Shown piece by piece: positions 34,795 through 43,042 of a stretch of 64,000 nt of DNA. Below the pieces are notes generated by a model. The model searched no databases. It was not told the origin of the DNA and saw only the letters and a program-made list of their open reading frames with translations. Positions within the stretch are counted from its first letter, which is position 1, and each line of letters begins with the position of its first letter. This DNA is from Porphyromonas sp. oral taxon 275 (GTDB lineage Bacteria > Bacteroidota > Bacteroidia > Bacteroidales > Porphyromonadaceae). Location of the stretch: NCBI RefSeq assembly GCF_018127745.1, contig NZ_CP072333.1, positions 1,178,001 to 1,242,000 on the forward strand, in the 5' to 3' direction. Both the position numbers and the translations under genes were made by a program.

Positions 34795-34921
34795 AATCTT
34801 TAAGGCGTCTCCAGCGGGTTGTCCTTGCGCCCGTCGGAGACTTTATACGGGGGCAAGGTAAGCTGTGTTTTTCTTCTTCCGAAAGCCTCTCCGCGTGAGA
34901 GGTAAAGCCTCCAGCCCCAAA

Positions 34922-35041
34922 ACGTATACGTTTTGTGCCCAAGACGTATACGTTTCACGCCCGAAACGTATACGTTTTCACCGCCAAACGTATACGTCTT
35001 GCTCGCAATACGTATACATCTCACCTAGGAAGGCTATACGT
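34922..35041. repeat. 22-bp palindrome array, family B (6 units) upstream of HU gene 1
   Basis: Six ACGTATACGT cores, several extended to AAACGTATACGTTT, with centres at 34926.5, 34948.5, 34970.5, 34992.5, 35014.5 and 35036.5; the last two are degenerate. The 12-bp stretches between cores are not conserved. The array lies about 130-250 bp upstream of the HU start at 34794; a TACCTTGC promoter-like box is at 34853-34860. Confidence 0.93.
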
Positions 35042-35149
35042 CTAGCCCCTTCACCCTCAAAGGTAGCCTTTTCCAACGAACTATGTAGCACCTAACCAAG
35101 AATTACTTTGATCCCTGGTCTAAGTAGCTCTACAGGCACATAGCCACAC

Positions 35150-36067
35150 CTATTTTAGCCATTTAGATCGCTCAAAATAAGTAATAATATTGGAGATTGA
35201 CTCTTCTCCACTATTACGAAAACGATCCCGACACGAGTCAAATCGATCTATCATTAAAAATTGCTCTCTATATTTTTTGAGATCTGATTCTGAGTCCTTT
35301 TTGAGCTTGCTTAAGAGCTCGAATTCCAAGCTTTCTTTTTCTTCAGGAGAGAGTTTCCGTTTATCTTCGATTTCGTTCTTTTGGATAGCCTCACGCGTTC
35401 TCCTTCTTATAGCTTCATCAGACAATTGTGTACTTCTATACTTCTGAGCTACTTTATCAAAAAGGTCTTGTGAATTTACAAATGAATACACTTCAGGTAT
35501 CTCTGGATTTGCCATATAAAGCAGCTTCAAAGACTTCGAGAGATCAAAGGAGTCCAAAAACTCATTATAGAACTCTTGATATCTTATGTAAATATCTTCA
35601 GCCTGCACGATACCAAAAGAGCCTATTATGCCCCAAAAAGGTGCAGGTTCTCTAAATAAAGTATGCGACACTACACCTAGGCCAAAACAGATCCCCATCG
35701 TTATGAACAGATTGTTCTCAGTTCCAATATTTATACTTCTCATATCTGACACAAAATCCCCCCATGGGATTAATGCTCCGTTAGCCAATATCAGACCATT
35801 ACGGTCTCTACTTCCATGTAGCTCTAAATGTAGAATGGGGATTACACGGTCTTTTTTGACCTCTTCCTGAATTTGTGCGATGATACGATCCCAATCTTTT
35901 CGTGATTGTACTGATTCAAGAGCTGATTCAATATTCCTATTACTTTTAGACTTCCTATTATAGTCCTCACATCTTCGCTTGATAATATCATTATACAATT
36001 CGGTCCCTGTGAGGCTCTCTTCTTTCAGAGACTCGATAACATAAATCTTATTAAAACTAAAAGCCAT
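35150..36067 (-). CDS. putative CHAT/caspase-like protein
   Basis: 305 residues, cytoplasmic by sequence. The block at about 70-130 reads DRVIPILHLELHGSRDRNGL then LANGALIPWGDFVS and NNLFITMGICFGLG. A His-Gly (His84) and a Cys (Cys127), each after a hydrophobic strand, match the caspase-like dyad arrangement of CHAT peptidases. The C-terminal third is charged and helical (EAIQKNEIEDKRKLSPEEKESLEFELLSKLKKD). I infer a protease-like fold; activity is not shown. AT-rich compared with the flanking core genes. Monocistronic with a TACCTTTG box at 36089-36096. No gasdermin, CRISPR or CBASS partner is adjacent. Confidence 0.5.
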   Translation of the reverse strand: MAFSFNKIYVIESLKEESLTGTELYNDIIKRRCEDYNRKSKSNRNIESALESVQSRKDWDRIIAQIQEEVKKDRVIPILHLELHGSRDRNGLILANGALIPWGDFVSDMRSINIGTENNLFITMGICFGLGVVSHTLFREPAPFWGIIGSFGIVQAEDIYIRYQEFYNEFLDSFDLSKSLKLLYMANPEIPEVYSFVNSQDLFDKVAQKYRSTQLSDEAIRRRTREAIQKNEIEDKRKLSPEEKESLEFELLSKLKKDSESDLKKYREQFLMIDRFDSCRDRFRNSGEESISNIITYFERSKWLK

Positions 36068-36088
36068 AAGTTGCAGTTTTTTGTCCCC

Positions 36089-36096
36089 GCAAAGGT
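36089..36096 (-). promoter_or_regulatory. -7 promoter box of the CHAT-like gene
   Basis: TACCTTTG on the minus strand, 22 bp before the ATG at 36067, so a very short leader. Confidence 0.55.
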
Positions 36097-36502
36097 ACTA
36101 CTTTATAGTTAAGAAGAAGATACAAGAAACCTCCCCTTAGGATGATACATTTATAATGGGGGTATATATTGAAAGTCTGGGAAGATTAAATAGGGCAAAC
36201 GCCACACGCTTCCACCTAAGTAGTCCTATCAAGAGCTTATCTAATATAATGGCAAAGGACGGGTACTCTATACATCCAGATTTATCTCCTTACTTAATGT
36301 TGCAAAGCTGCTGACTTTTATCCATCATAGCCAAGCCAACAAAACACCCTGGAGAGAACTGAATTAAGGGCAGGGCTCCTTTCCATAGCTCTTAAACTCC
36401 TCCAGATACATGACTGTAATTCGCAGGCAAGCAGTTATTGCAAAGCCCTATATCACGCCCAGCCTGGTCAGCGAGACTCCTATCCATATCGCTTTTTCTC
36501 AT
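36097..36502. other. AT-rich gap without a gene
   Basis: About 400 bp between the CHAT-like and SUKH genes. Reverse-strand frames are broken by stops (for example a short open piece reading RSLADQAGRDIGLCNN near 36,450), which suggests decayed coding DNA. I see no RNA gene, promoter array or terminator. Confidence 0.5.
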
Positions 36503-37084
36503 TCAGGGTTCTAGCTCTGGATTCCTTCCAAGGTGTACACTTATAGAAGCAGAGTCTATATCGAATGGTTGGAAGGTATTGGGTAACATTCCCTGGGCAA
36601 AAGGCAAAACCTCTTTATATCTATCTGGGCTTGTTACTTTGTCAAAGAAATCATACAAGTCGCTAGCCACTCTTAAGAATCCAGTAGCTCTAAAGTCAGT
36701 AATGTAAATATCCATCTCATCCTCTTGACTCATAATATCCCAGAATAGATAATCGCCATTTTCACTGACTCCAAAGGGAATGAGTTCTTTCAATTTGGAG
36801 TATTCTAAATCAGGGGATACATCGAACCATAATTCATCCTTATTATCTAATACATCTTGATATGTTGAAATTATCTCCTTGCTCCTAACAAACAACGAAT
36901 CGGGATAATCTCCCATCGGGGTATAGATTATGAAAAGACCACAAGATAGGCCATAACCATACTGCCTAACAAAAGAGACGTAAGAGGGGGGAAACTTTCT
37001 TCCATTGGTAAAAGTGAAATTATGGAGGATAGCGTTCTCTCCACCTATAATAGTGGGAGCATACTTTCTTAAGGTAAAATTCAT
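36503..37084 (-). CDS. SUKH-family (SMI1/KNR4) immunity protein
   Basis: 193 residues. FPPSYVSFVRQYGYGLSCG and LIPFGVSENGDYLFWDI, with VASDLYDFFDKV near the end, are the classical SMI1/KNR4 blocks. SUKH proteins bind and neutralise the C-terminal toxins of Rhs-type and contact-dependent systems in the cytoplasm. Its ATG overlaps the stop of the N-terminal-module fragment at 37081 by four bases, so it now follows a truncated toxin gene that has lost its toxin. Confidence 0.8.
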   Translation of the reverse strand: MNFTLRKYAPTIIGGENAILHNFTFTNGRKFPPSYVSFVRQYGYGLSCGLFIIYTPMGDYPDSLFVRSKEIISTYQDVLDNKDELWFDVSPDLEYSKLKELIPFGVSENGDYLFWDIMSQEDEMDIYITDFRATGFLRVASDLYDFFDKVTSPDRYKEVLPFAQGMLPNTFQPFDIDSASISVHLGRNPELEP

Positions 37085-37446
37085 ACTAACAACATTGAGC
37101 TTCTTATTGATGGACGGAGGGGGAGAGCAGGCGGATCGGTCAAGAAAGTATTGATGCTCGTAAAGGCTTCCCCATAATGTCGAAGACCATACAAATATTG
37201 GGAGCAGGACAAAGATCCATCATGGGGGAGCAAGGTCTTATGGAAGTCCACACCAATACCGAAGTCGCGATATTCCACAGCCGGCATAGGAGGCGTCTTC
37301 GGTAGCACGGCACTAGCAAGACCTGCTTGAAGAGTCTCCAGCGGCACCTTCTTCTCCTCAAACAAGTCACCAAAGCTCTTGCTCGGCTTGTGGATCGCCA
37401 AAGAGCCGACAGCGTCATGCTCTATTCCATCGATGCACTTGCTCAT
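37081..37446 (-). pseudogene. Rhs/PAAR-like N-terminal module fragment 1
   Basis: 121 residues starting MSKCIDGIEHDAVGSLAIHK, then LFEEKKVPLETLQAGLASAV, MPAVEYRDFGIGVDFHKTLL. Shorter copies of the same start occur at 45633-45755 and 48453-48641, so this is a recurring module, most likely the front of a large Rhs-type effector whose middle and end have been deleted. The last 25 residues run into unrelated sequence. Possible PAAR-like or export module; I cannot name the domain. Confidence 0.6.
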
Positions 37447-37491
37447 TAGTATACTATTGAGATATATCTAAATCGGGAGGATAAAATTCCG

Positions 37492-37992
37492 TCAGTAGTG
37501 CATTCCCTGAATTGACGCCTTAATTAATCCTTCCACTTCGGTTGGAGTAAATACTAACCATTCTCTGTAGCTCTCACAATCATAGACAGTTGTTCTTTTG
37601 CACTCTCCCCCAACCCCAAGAGTAGGCATCTCTGGGGTTCCCATAAGGAATGTAATTTCTTGATAATTAGAATCCCTTATCTTGTCATAGTTTGGGTCTT
37701 CAAATATAAATCTCCACCTTTTCTTTTTGAACCCCAAACTTACATGTAAAGGCTTACACATAAGCCCAGAATTTACTATCCCCATCGGAGAACTCGGTAT
37801 TGCTCCTATATAGTTGAAAATTTCCACCAAATCTCCACCAGATTCGTCAACTTCTATCAACCGACCGAAAGCATAGCGTTCTGTTGGGGGAAAGTCAACA
37901 GAAGCATAGCTTTTGATGTTATCAGTACATTCACTAGGCAAGAACAGTGGTACAATGAATATACTCCCTACTCGTTTCTGAAAAAACTTCAT
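37492..37992 (-). CDS. Imm26-like immunity protein
   Basis: 166 residues from ATG 37992. GSIFIVPLFLPSE, YAFGRLIEVDESGGDLVEIFNYIGAIP and the WRFIFEDPNYDKIRD block fit Imm26, a family of cytoplasmic antidotes of polymorphic toxins. Its start overlaps the stop of the toxin tail just upstream (TGATG). Confidence 0.65.
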   Translation of the reverse strand: MKFFQKRVGSIFIVPLFLPSECTDNIKSYASVDFPPTERYAFGRLIEVDESGGDLVEIFNYIGAIPSSPMGIVNSGLMCKPLHVSLGFKKKRWRFIFEDPNYDKIRDSNYQEITFLMGTPEMPTLGVGGECKRTTVYDCESYREWLVFTPTEVEGLIKASIQGMHY

Positions 37993-38156
37993 CAATGAAA
38001 ATTATTTGGGGCTATTTTTTTATTATGATTATCTACGATATCATCGTATTCGGCCTTAAAGGCTTTTCCAGAACCATTCGTGTTGGGGGACATTCCCCAT
38101 CCCACAAGAATTTCCAGACAGCCCCACGGTTTATATTCTTTCCGAAATAGACCTTC
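37992..38156 (-). pseudogene. toxin-tail remnant (no start)
   Basis: Open frame without an ATG ending FKAEYDDIVDNHNKKIAPNNFH, with an upstream KEYKPWGCLEILVGWG. Too short to classify. It ends in TGATG, overlapping the Imm26-like gene, as expected for a toxin 3' end followed by its antidote. Confidence 0.5.
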
Positions 38157-38724
38157 CTTGAGGAGTTATGTCTATACTATCGCTAAACTGCAACCCCTTT
38201 AAGCCTGCGTCAAATAACGCTTTCTTAATTTTCTCATTCACAACGATGCAACGATGCATTTCTCGACAACGCACGATATCTATATCGAGCCCCTTAAAAA
38301 GATTGTCTTTTAGCCTCATGTAGTAAAACATATATTCAGGCTCTTGTGGGTTGAAATTTGTTAGGCGAAACTCGCTGCACTCTATATCAACGCAATTTAT
38401 CTTATAAAGTAAATTCGCTGCATAGAACCCTTCTATTTTTTCACCTTCACAAAATAGCTCAACATCAAAAAATTGAATACTTCTTGATATTGCTTCTAAG
38501 GTCTCTTTCAAGCGTCGACTTACTAGTTCTGGCCCTGATGACTCTAAGAGTATGGCTTTTTCAACCTTTTCCCGATATGCTTTTTTTGAAACGCGATAAA
38601 AAAGAGTGGGGGGAGAGGTAATAAAATCTGCCTTGAAAAAATTCTGATAGTCTGTTGATATATCATTCTCATAAACTACCCAGCCATGCGTATTTTGGGT
38701 CGTATTCAAAATGTATCCGTTCAT
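38131..38724 (-). CDS. Imm11/DUF1629-like immunity protein
   Basis: 197 residues. The C-terminal half, MFYYMRLKDNLFKGLDIDIV and CIVVNEKIKKALFDAGLKGLQF, matches the DUF1629/Imm11 pattern ('vSe.lk..l...gl.G..f'). Same layout as the protein at 41,165. Follows a 44-residue tail fragment at 38728. Confidence 0.55.
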   Translation of the reverse strand: MNGYILNTTQNTHGWVVYENDISTDYQNFFKADFITSPPTLFYRVSKKAYREKVEKAILLESSGPELVSRRLKETLEAISRSIQFFDVELFCEGEKIEGFYAANLLYKINCVDIECSEFRLTNFNPQEPEYMFYYMRLKDNLFKGLDIDIVRCREMHRCIVVNEKIKKALFDAGLKGLQFSDSIDITPQGRSISERI

Positions 38725-38727
38725 AAC

Positions 38728-38862
38728 CTAGTGATTATTTAGTCTTATTCTGTTGTTTCTTAAATTATCTCCAATATTCTCCATTAAATCATTTAGATGC
38801 ATTCGTTTTATGATATCATCTACATCTAAAGCCTCAATTTCATCAAGCCTGCTTAATATCAT
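38728..38862 (-). pseudogene. toxin-tail remnant, 44 residues
   Basis: MILSRLDEIEALDVDDIIKR followed by LMENIGDNLRNNRIRLNNH, ending 3 bp before the next gene's start. It is in a different frame from the Rhs fragment upstream (38843-39328), so a frameshift separates core and tail. Confidence 0.45.
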
Positions 38863-39328
38863 CTTGTCTTAGTGGGAGGTATGTCTCTCTGTGTGAAAAC
38901 TGTTCTTGTGGGATCGATAGAACTAGTTGCTGGCAAGTGAATAATATTTTTCGATCTGGGAGCTTGTAGAGTATATCTACTTCATCGTAACGAGCGGCGG
39001 CCAAAGTACCCACGACATCATAGCCAAACTCTGCCGTGTATGTCCCAGCCGTGAGCCTGCGTAGTTTCCCAGACAAGTCCCACTCATACGAGCGATGACT
39101 CACCTCGTAGCCTGTCCCCTTCGTTACCTGATCTGTTACTCGCCCAGAGCGGTCATAGCGTGTTTGGCTCTCAACCCCGCCCAATAGGCGACGCAGGCTT
39201 TCTCTGCCCACCACATCATACTCAAGCTGGAGGCTCCAAACCACCGAAGAGCCGACGCTTGCCTGCATCTCTGAGATGTTGCAAAGTCCAAGAGCCAATA
39301 GTAGTATTCTTAGAAAGAGTGCTTGCAC
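38843..39328 (-). pseudogene. Rhs/YD-repeat fragment
   Basis: Contains YD repeats typical of Rhs shells: ESQTRYDRSGRVTDQV, HRSYEWDLSGKLRRLTAGTY, TAEFGYDVVGTLAAARYDE. After ARYDEVD it switches to unrelated sequence (LPDRKILFTCQQLVLSIPQ). The apparent hydrophobic start (LFLRILLLALGLC) is probably chance. It is a piece of a once large Rhs effector. Confidence 0.7.
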
Positions 39329-39359
39329 AATCTAGTTGTTGAATCTTATATATCTAAGT

Positions 39360-39848
39360 TTAAGAGAGGTCGTCTTTTGTAATTGTTCTATCACAAGAAA
39401 ACCTAGAGATTCGGACATCAATATCAGGAGACAAATAGAGATTGTACTTCTTAATATGAAAGAATCTTCTCTTCATTCTAGCCATGAAGACTGATACTTT
39501 CTTGAGAAATTCTTTGTCCTTTGCTCGAGTATAAAAACGCCCTTGAAGATAATATCCCTCTGTGGCATTAACACCTGCAGGCGAGTATTCCAATACGGGG
39601 CTGTTTACTGTATCTAAAACGCTTATTATCTTACCAGTGTAATAAGCGTGTGTATAGTATACAAGATCTTCCTCCCGGCTCATTTCTACAAGATAAAAAG
39701 AACTGGAGTTGTATAAAACTGGCGGGAATGGAGCTAGTGGACCTTTGGGAGATGGGACATCTAACATTTCACCAAACACTTCTTTCAAGAGTTCTTCCAG
39801 AAACTTCTTATATGCCTCTGTGGCATAGAAATTAATCTGCTTACTCAT
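39360..39848 (-). CDS. putative immunity protein, family not recognised
   Basis: 162 residues from ATG 39848 (MSKQINFYATEAYKKFLEEL). Sequence just upstream (39849-39910), in another frame, reads KYMAECDYDVVGTQG, a YD-repeat scrap. So the gene directly follows Rhs core debris, which is the basis for calling it an antidote. Mixed alpha/beta with many Tyr; no known family recognised. Confidence 0.45.
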   Translation of the reverse strand: MSKQINFYATEAYKKFLEELLKEVFGEMLDVPSPKGPLAPFPPVLYNSSSFYLVEMSREEDLVYYTHAYYTGKIISVLDTVNSPVLEYSPAGVNATEGYYLQGRFYTRAKDKEFLKKVSVFMARMKRRFFHIKKYNLYLSPDIDVRISRFSCDRTITKDDLS

Positions 39849-39917
39849 TAATGCATATTTTACCTTGAGTACCCACGACATCGTAGTCACACTCTGCCAT
39901 GTATTTTCCTCAAATAC

Positions 39918-40349
39918 TTAAAGAGATACAGGAGACCAAATATCTTTACTCTCCACATATCGCTTCTTGCTTTCAATCAACCAGTGCCCCTCCGAAAAAG
40001 ATACAGTGTATAGAAATCTCTCATTGAGTGGTCTTTCTCTTAAGGTATATACCAAAAACTTTCCCTCACGAGGTTTACTTCCCTCTACTGTTACGATAAC
40101 TTCCTCATGAGGGTCATACTCATAGGTTCCCTCAAAGCCATAAGAGATTGTATTTGGCCTTCCACTTTTTCTTTTGCTTTTCTTGCAGTATAGATTAAAT
40201 ATATGCAAGAGTCTCTCCTTTTGTAAGGTATACTGTTCATCATATGATAAAGACTTATCTTGCGCTACAAGATTGCAAAATCTTTCCCATTCATTCATCT
40301 CACTTATGAAGTGAAACACAGTACTACTAGCGTTATTCTCTAATTCCAT
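39918..40349 (-). CDS. NTF2-fold-like immunity protein
   Basis: 143 residues. An N-terminal helix pair (FISEMNEWERFCNLVAQDKSL), then strands TYEYDPHEEVIVTVEGSKPR, KFLVYTLRERPLNERFLYTVSF and HWLIESKKRYV look like an NTF2-fold antidote. Immediately preceded by a toxin tail ending at 40353. Confidence 0.5.
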   Translation of the reverse strand: MELENNASSTVFHFISEMNEWERFCNLVAQDKSLSYDEQYTLQKERLLHIFNLYCKKSKRKSGRPNTISYGFEGTYEYDPHEEVIVTVEGSKPREGKFLVYTLRERPLNERFLYTVSFSEGHWLIESKKRYVESKDIWSPVSL

Positions 40350-40352
40350 AAT

Positions 40353-40463
40353 TTAATGACTGTTGTTAAGTGATTTTCCTATTCTGTCTCCATTGGGCGC
40401 TATGGCTGCATGCTGAATTCTAGTAGGTCTAGCACCACCATTACCATAATTCAATTGATACTT
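40353..40463 (-). pseudogene. toxin-tail remnant
   Basis: Frame without ATG reading QLNYGNGGARPTRIQHAAIA then GDRIGKSLNNSH, stop 3 bp before the NTF2-like gene. N-terminal part lost; class not identifiable. Bases 40464-40624 show only stop-rich remnants. Confidence 0.45.
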
Positions 40464-40624
40464 TTATACTAGCAGACCCATGTTTGCCTACTAGGTCAGC
40501 AACTCAAGTTTCAAACGGAGCAAACTCGCCTCGGTTAACATATATGGCCTATGCTCTCGCTCATAAATGCAACTCTGCTATGATTTACTCTATTAGAGAA
40601 GGTACGGGGTATTCTCGGGAGTAG

Positions 40625-41104
40625 TTACCATTCACTTTTTTGTACAGGGAGAACCTTGAGGATAAAAGATCTATACTCTTTATTGGAGAATTCTATTCTT
40701 TGCATAATATAAGTAGGTAATTGATAGTGTTGGCAGAAATATATATTCACATCCGTATCCAGAAAAAAGACTCGATGCTCATCGTCCCCATACTCTCTGT
40801 AATGTATGCCACATAGTCTTAAGATTGCAGATACGTTCTTTTTCTCTACGCCAAGACGTCTTATTGCTCTCTTCTTTTTTAGCAGCAATTGCTGAGAATA
40901 CCTCAAGTAAATAGCTGTAGTTTGATGGTTCTTGGGATCAATCGTTCGTTCTAGGACGAGATGTTCACACAGCTTCACGAACTCAACTATGCACTCTCCT
41001 TCTGGAATAGATTTCCACTTCATCCTTTCTATGAGTAGAGGATTTCTTTCGTATTCCTCAATGTAACGGATAATATTAGTGAACGTCCAATGCTTTTGCG
41101 ACAT
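40625..41104 (-). CDS. hypothetical protein in immunity array
   Basis: 159 residues, basic, helical at the start (WTFTNIIRYIEEYERNPLLIERM) and with a beta-rich end. No family recognised and no toxin tail visible upstream. Assigned to the array by position, strand and base composition only. Confidence 0.45.
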   Translation of the reverse strand: MSQKHWTFTNIIRYIEEYERNPLLIERMKWKSIPEGECIVEFVKLCEHLVLERTIDPKNHQTTAIYLRYSQQLLLKKKRAIRRLGVEKKNVSAILRLCGIHYREYGDDEHRVFFLDTDVNIYFCQHYQLPTYIMQRIEFSNKEYRSFILKVLPVQKSEW

Positions 41105-41164
41105 CTTGTAATCCTTATTTACGTGACAAATCAGACCCAGTATGCTATCAAAATTATTACATTC

Positions 41165-41698
41165 TCAGATTAATGGAACTAGATCTAAAGACAAACCACA
41201 CATTTCTTTTTGCAACCTGGAAGACACAACAAATAATGAAGGGTAGTAGCAATCTCTTGCGAGCGTGAACTCTAAATCTTGCGAGGTAAACTTATAAGGA
41301 TATGTGGGAATTTTTCTTCCATTGGATAAGGTGCGAAATGGACTATTCTCCACATCTAATATTGGAAGCTTTCGAAAGATCTTAGCCAGGTAAAATTGCA
41401 ATAACTCTCCTTTAAGATTTATTTTACAAGGATAGAAGACAACATCTTCTCCTACAATTTTTTCAATTCTCATTTTTGCTCGTTCTGAGAAAATCGGAGC
41501 AGGCAAAAAACTTTCGAGATAGTCCAACTTTTGGATGGACTCCAATGTCAATCTATTATCGGCGATCAGAACTGGAGAATACTGGAGAAGTCCTTCCTTA
41601 TCACCTACCAAAAATTCATATAACTCTTCTTGCCTTTGGCGATTCCTGATGTGACATGGCACAAAATCCATATCACTTTGTTGCTGAAGTCTATACAT
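41165..41698 (-). CDS. Imm11/DUF1629-like immunity protein 2
   Basis: 177 residues with the layout of the protein at 38,131: FYLAKIFRKLPILDVENSPFR and FTLARDCYYPSLFVVSSRLQ, then GLSLDLVPL. Its start ATG lies inside the end of a toxin-tail frame. Confidence 0.5.
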   Translation of the reverse strand: MYRLQQQSDMDFVPCHIRNRQRQEELYEFLVGDKEGLLQYSPVLIADNRLTLESIQKLDYLESFLPAPIFSERAKMRIEKIVGEDVVFYPCKINLKGELLQFYLAKIFRKLPILDVENSPFRTLSNGRKIPTYPYKFTSQDLEFTLARDCYYPSLFVVSSRLQKEMCGLSLDLVPLI

Positions 41699-41961
41699 TT
41701 CTATCAGTGCGTTTTATATTTTCCAGAATCCAATCCTTATCTGACTTCGGTTTGTAAACCTACAACTTCCTTTTGAATTCTTCGTTGATCCCACCCTTCA
41801 ATTTTGGGAACATCACAAAGCTCATCCTTTCGTTGTCTCATCATTTGATTATATTCTTTATGCACATCATTCCACCCTAAATGAATAGCCTTATTAGGAT
41901 TAGGATCTATTCCTTCTGCAATAGGAAAGTGCTTCATAGAAGCCACCATCAATCGTTTCAT
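41690..41961 (-). pseudogene. toxin-tail remnant, frameshifted
   Basis: 74-residue frame from 41961 (HFPIAEGIDPNPNKAIHLGW, YNQMMRQRKDELCDVP) stops at 41737. A second frame continues KPKSDKDWILENIKRTDRNV and ends inside the next gene's start region. One or more frameshifts separate the two parts, so the toxin is dead. Confidence 0.45.
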
Positions 41962-41986
41962 TTATCAGTGAGAGAGGTCATTCCCT

Positions 41987-42490
41987 CTATAAATACTGAG
42001 ATGGTAAAGGAAATATGTCTTGATTGTCTGGATAATTTTCTATACTACTAGACAGCCAGAGTTCAAAGATTTTGTAATCGTCAAAGAAACCATATATATA
42101 TCCCCTTTTTAGTAAGTCTATGTAATCTTTTTGAGGCACTACCAAAGGATTTCCATTTCTCATCACTCTTGATTGTCTAATAAAAAGTTCTTTATTGTAT
42201 GATAAGAAGATCGCTAAATCTGGATATATTATATTTCCTTTCTCTAAATCAACTTGCCCTATCAGTTTCCAAATCTTCTTTCTTATAGCTGTTTCTGTAC
42301 AGGATTTATAAGTCTTAAACCCAACAGAAAGAAGCTCATCCATATTGGCTGTCCTTTCCGAGAGATAATCAAAAATACCAAACTCGTATTGCCTTACCCT
42401 ACATATATAAGTAAACTTCCCATTGGGGAGTGAGATTTCATAGATCCCGCCGTATTTTTTTACACTCTTATCCATATTGATTGTTTTCAA
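41987..42490 (-). CDS. Imm26-like immunity protein 2
   Basis: 167 residues. GGIYEISLPNGKFTYICRVR and EFGIFDYLSERTANMDELL resemble the Imm26 start; the rest (LIGQVDLEKGNIIYPDLAIF) fits loosely. Start overlaps the stop of the Rhs-URI toxin by four bases (ATGA), so it is the cognate antidote. Confidence 0.6.
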   Translation of the reverse strand: MKTINMDKSVKKYGGIYEISLPNGKFTYICRVRQYEFGIFDYLSERTANMDELLSVGFKTYKSCTETAIRKKIWKLIGQVDLEKGNIIYPDLAIFLSYNKELFIRQSRVMRNGNPLVVPQKDYIDLLKRGYIYGFFDDYKIFELWLSSSIENYPDNQDIFPLPSQYL

Positions 42491-43023
42491 TGTATTTTTT
42501 TCAACAAATCACCATCAAGTAGTCCCGTTTTGTTGTTTTCGGGATTAACAAAGGTCACTTCGTATCCATTCTTATTAGCCTTCCTCGGGAAAATACCATT
42601 AATTCGATCTACCGCATTACCTGATTTCCGCGCTTCTTCAATGTAATATTGCTCTCCACCTCTTACGGCTTTATAGCTATCCGTTTCATAAACAGGAGTC
42701 AAAGGTCCTATGTTTTTTCGGTGATGCCCTCTTTTCCTTTTAGATAAAATTTGACGCACTGACATCTCATCAGCCCCACTCGTTCTACCAGTGTAGATTT
42801 TTCCTGTAGGATTCCCAGTTGCATCGAGTTCTGGTGCTTGATAAACAATATATTTAATCAACCCCCAAGGGTCCACCCATGCATTCACATCGTGTACGTA
42901 TGTGTAGAGGTTAGATAGTCCTGCTTCGAGACGAATGAGGTCTTGACCGATGTATGCTCTGGTTCCTGGGGAGTAGTAGCGGAAGCGATTGTAGACCAGC
43001 CCCGTCTCTCAGTCAAGGTACTA
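42487..43023 (-). pseudogene. Rhs core end with URI/GIY-YIG-like nuclease toxin
   Basis: The end of an Rhs core (YNRFRYYSPGTRAYIGQDLI, NLYTYVHDVNAWVDPWGL) runs in frame into a toxin: IYTGRTSGADEMSVRQIL, RGHHRKNIGPL, AVRGGEQYYIEEARKSG. The spacing of YTGRTS, Arg and the EQxxxE motif resembles the URI-fold toxin class (Tox-URI2), DNA-cutting relatives of GIY-YIG enzymes. A TGA stands where the core normally has Arg (YLD-stop-ETGL, near 43010), and nothing upstream is intact. The toxin domain itself is unbroken, so it may be a donor cassette. Confidence 0.65.
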
Positions 43024-43042
43024 CAGCTATATATTAAAATAG

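Noticed and set aside
36438-36707. Plus-strand frame of 89 codons
   Set aside because: Antisense to the end of the SUKH gene and without a recognisable feature.
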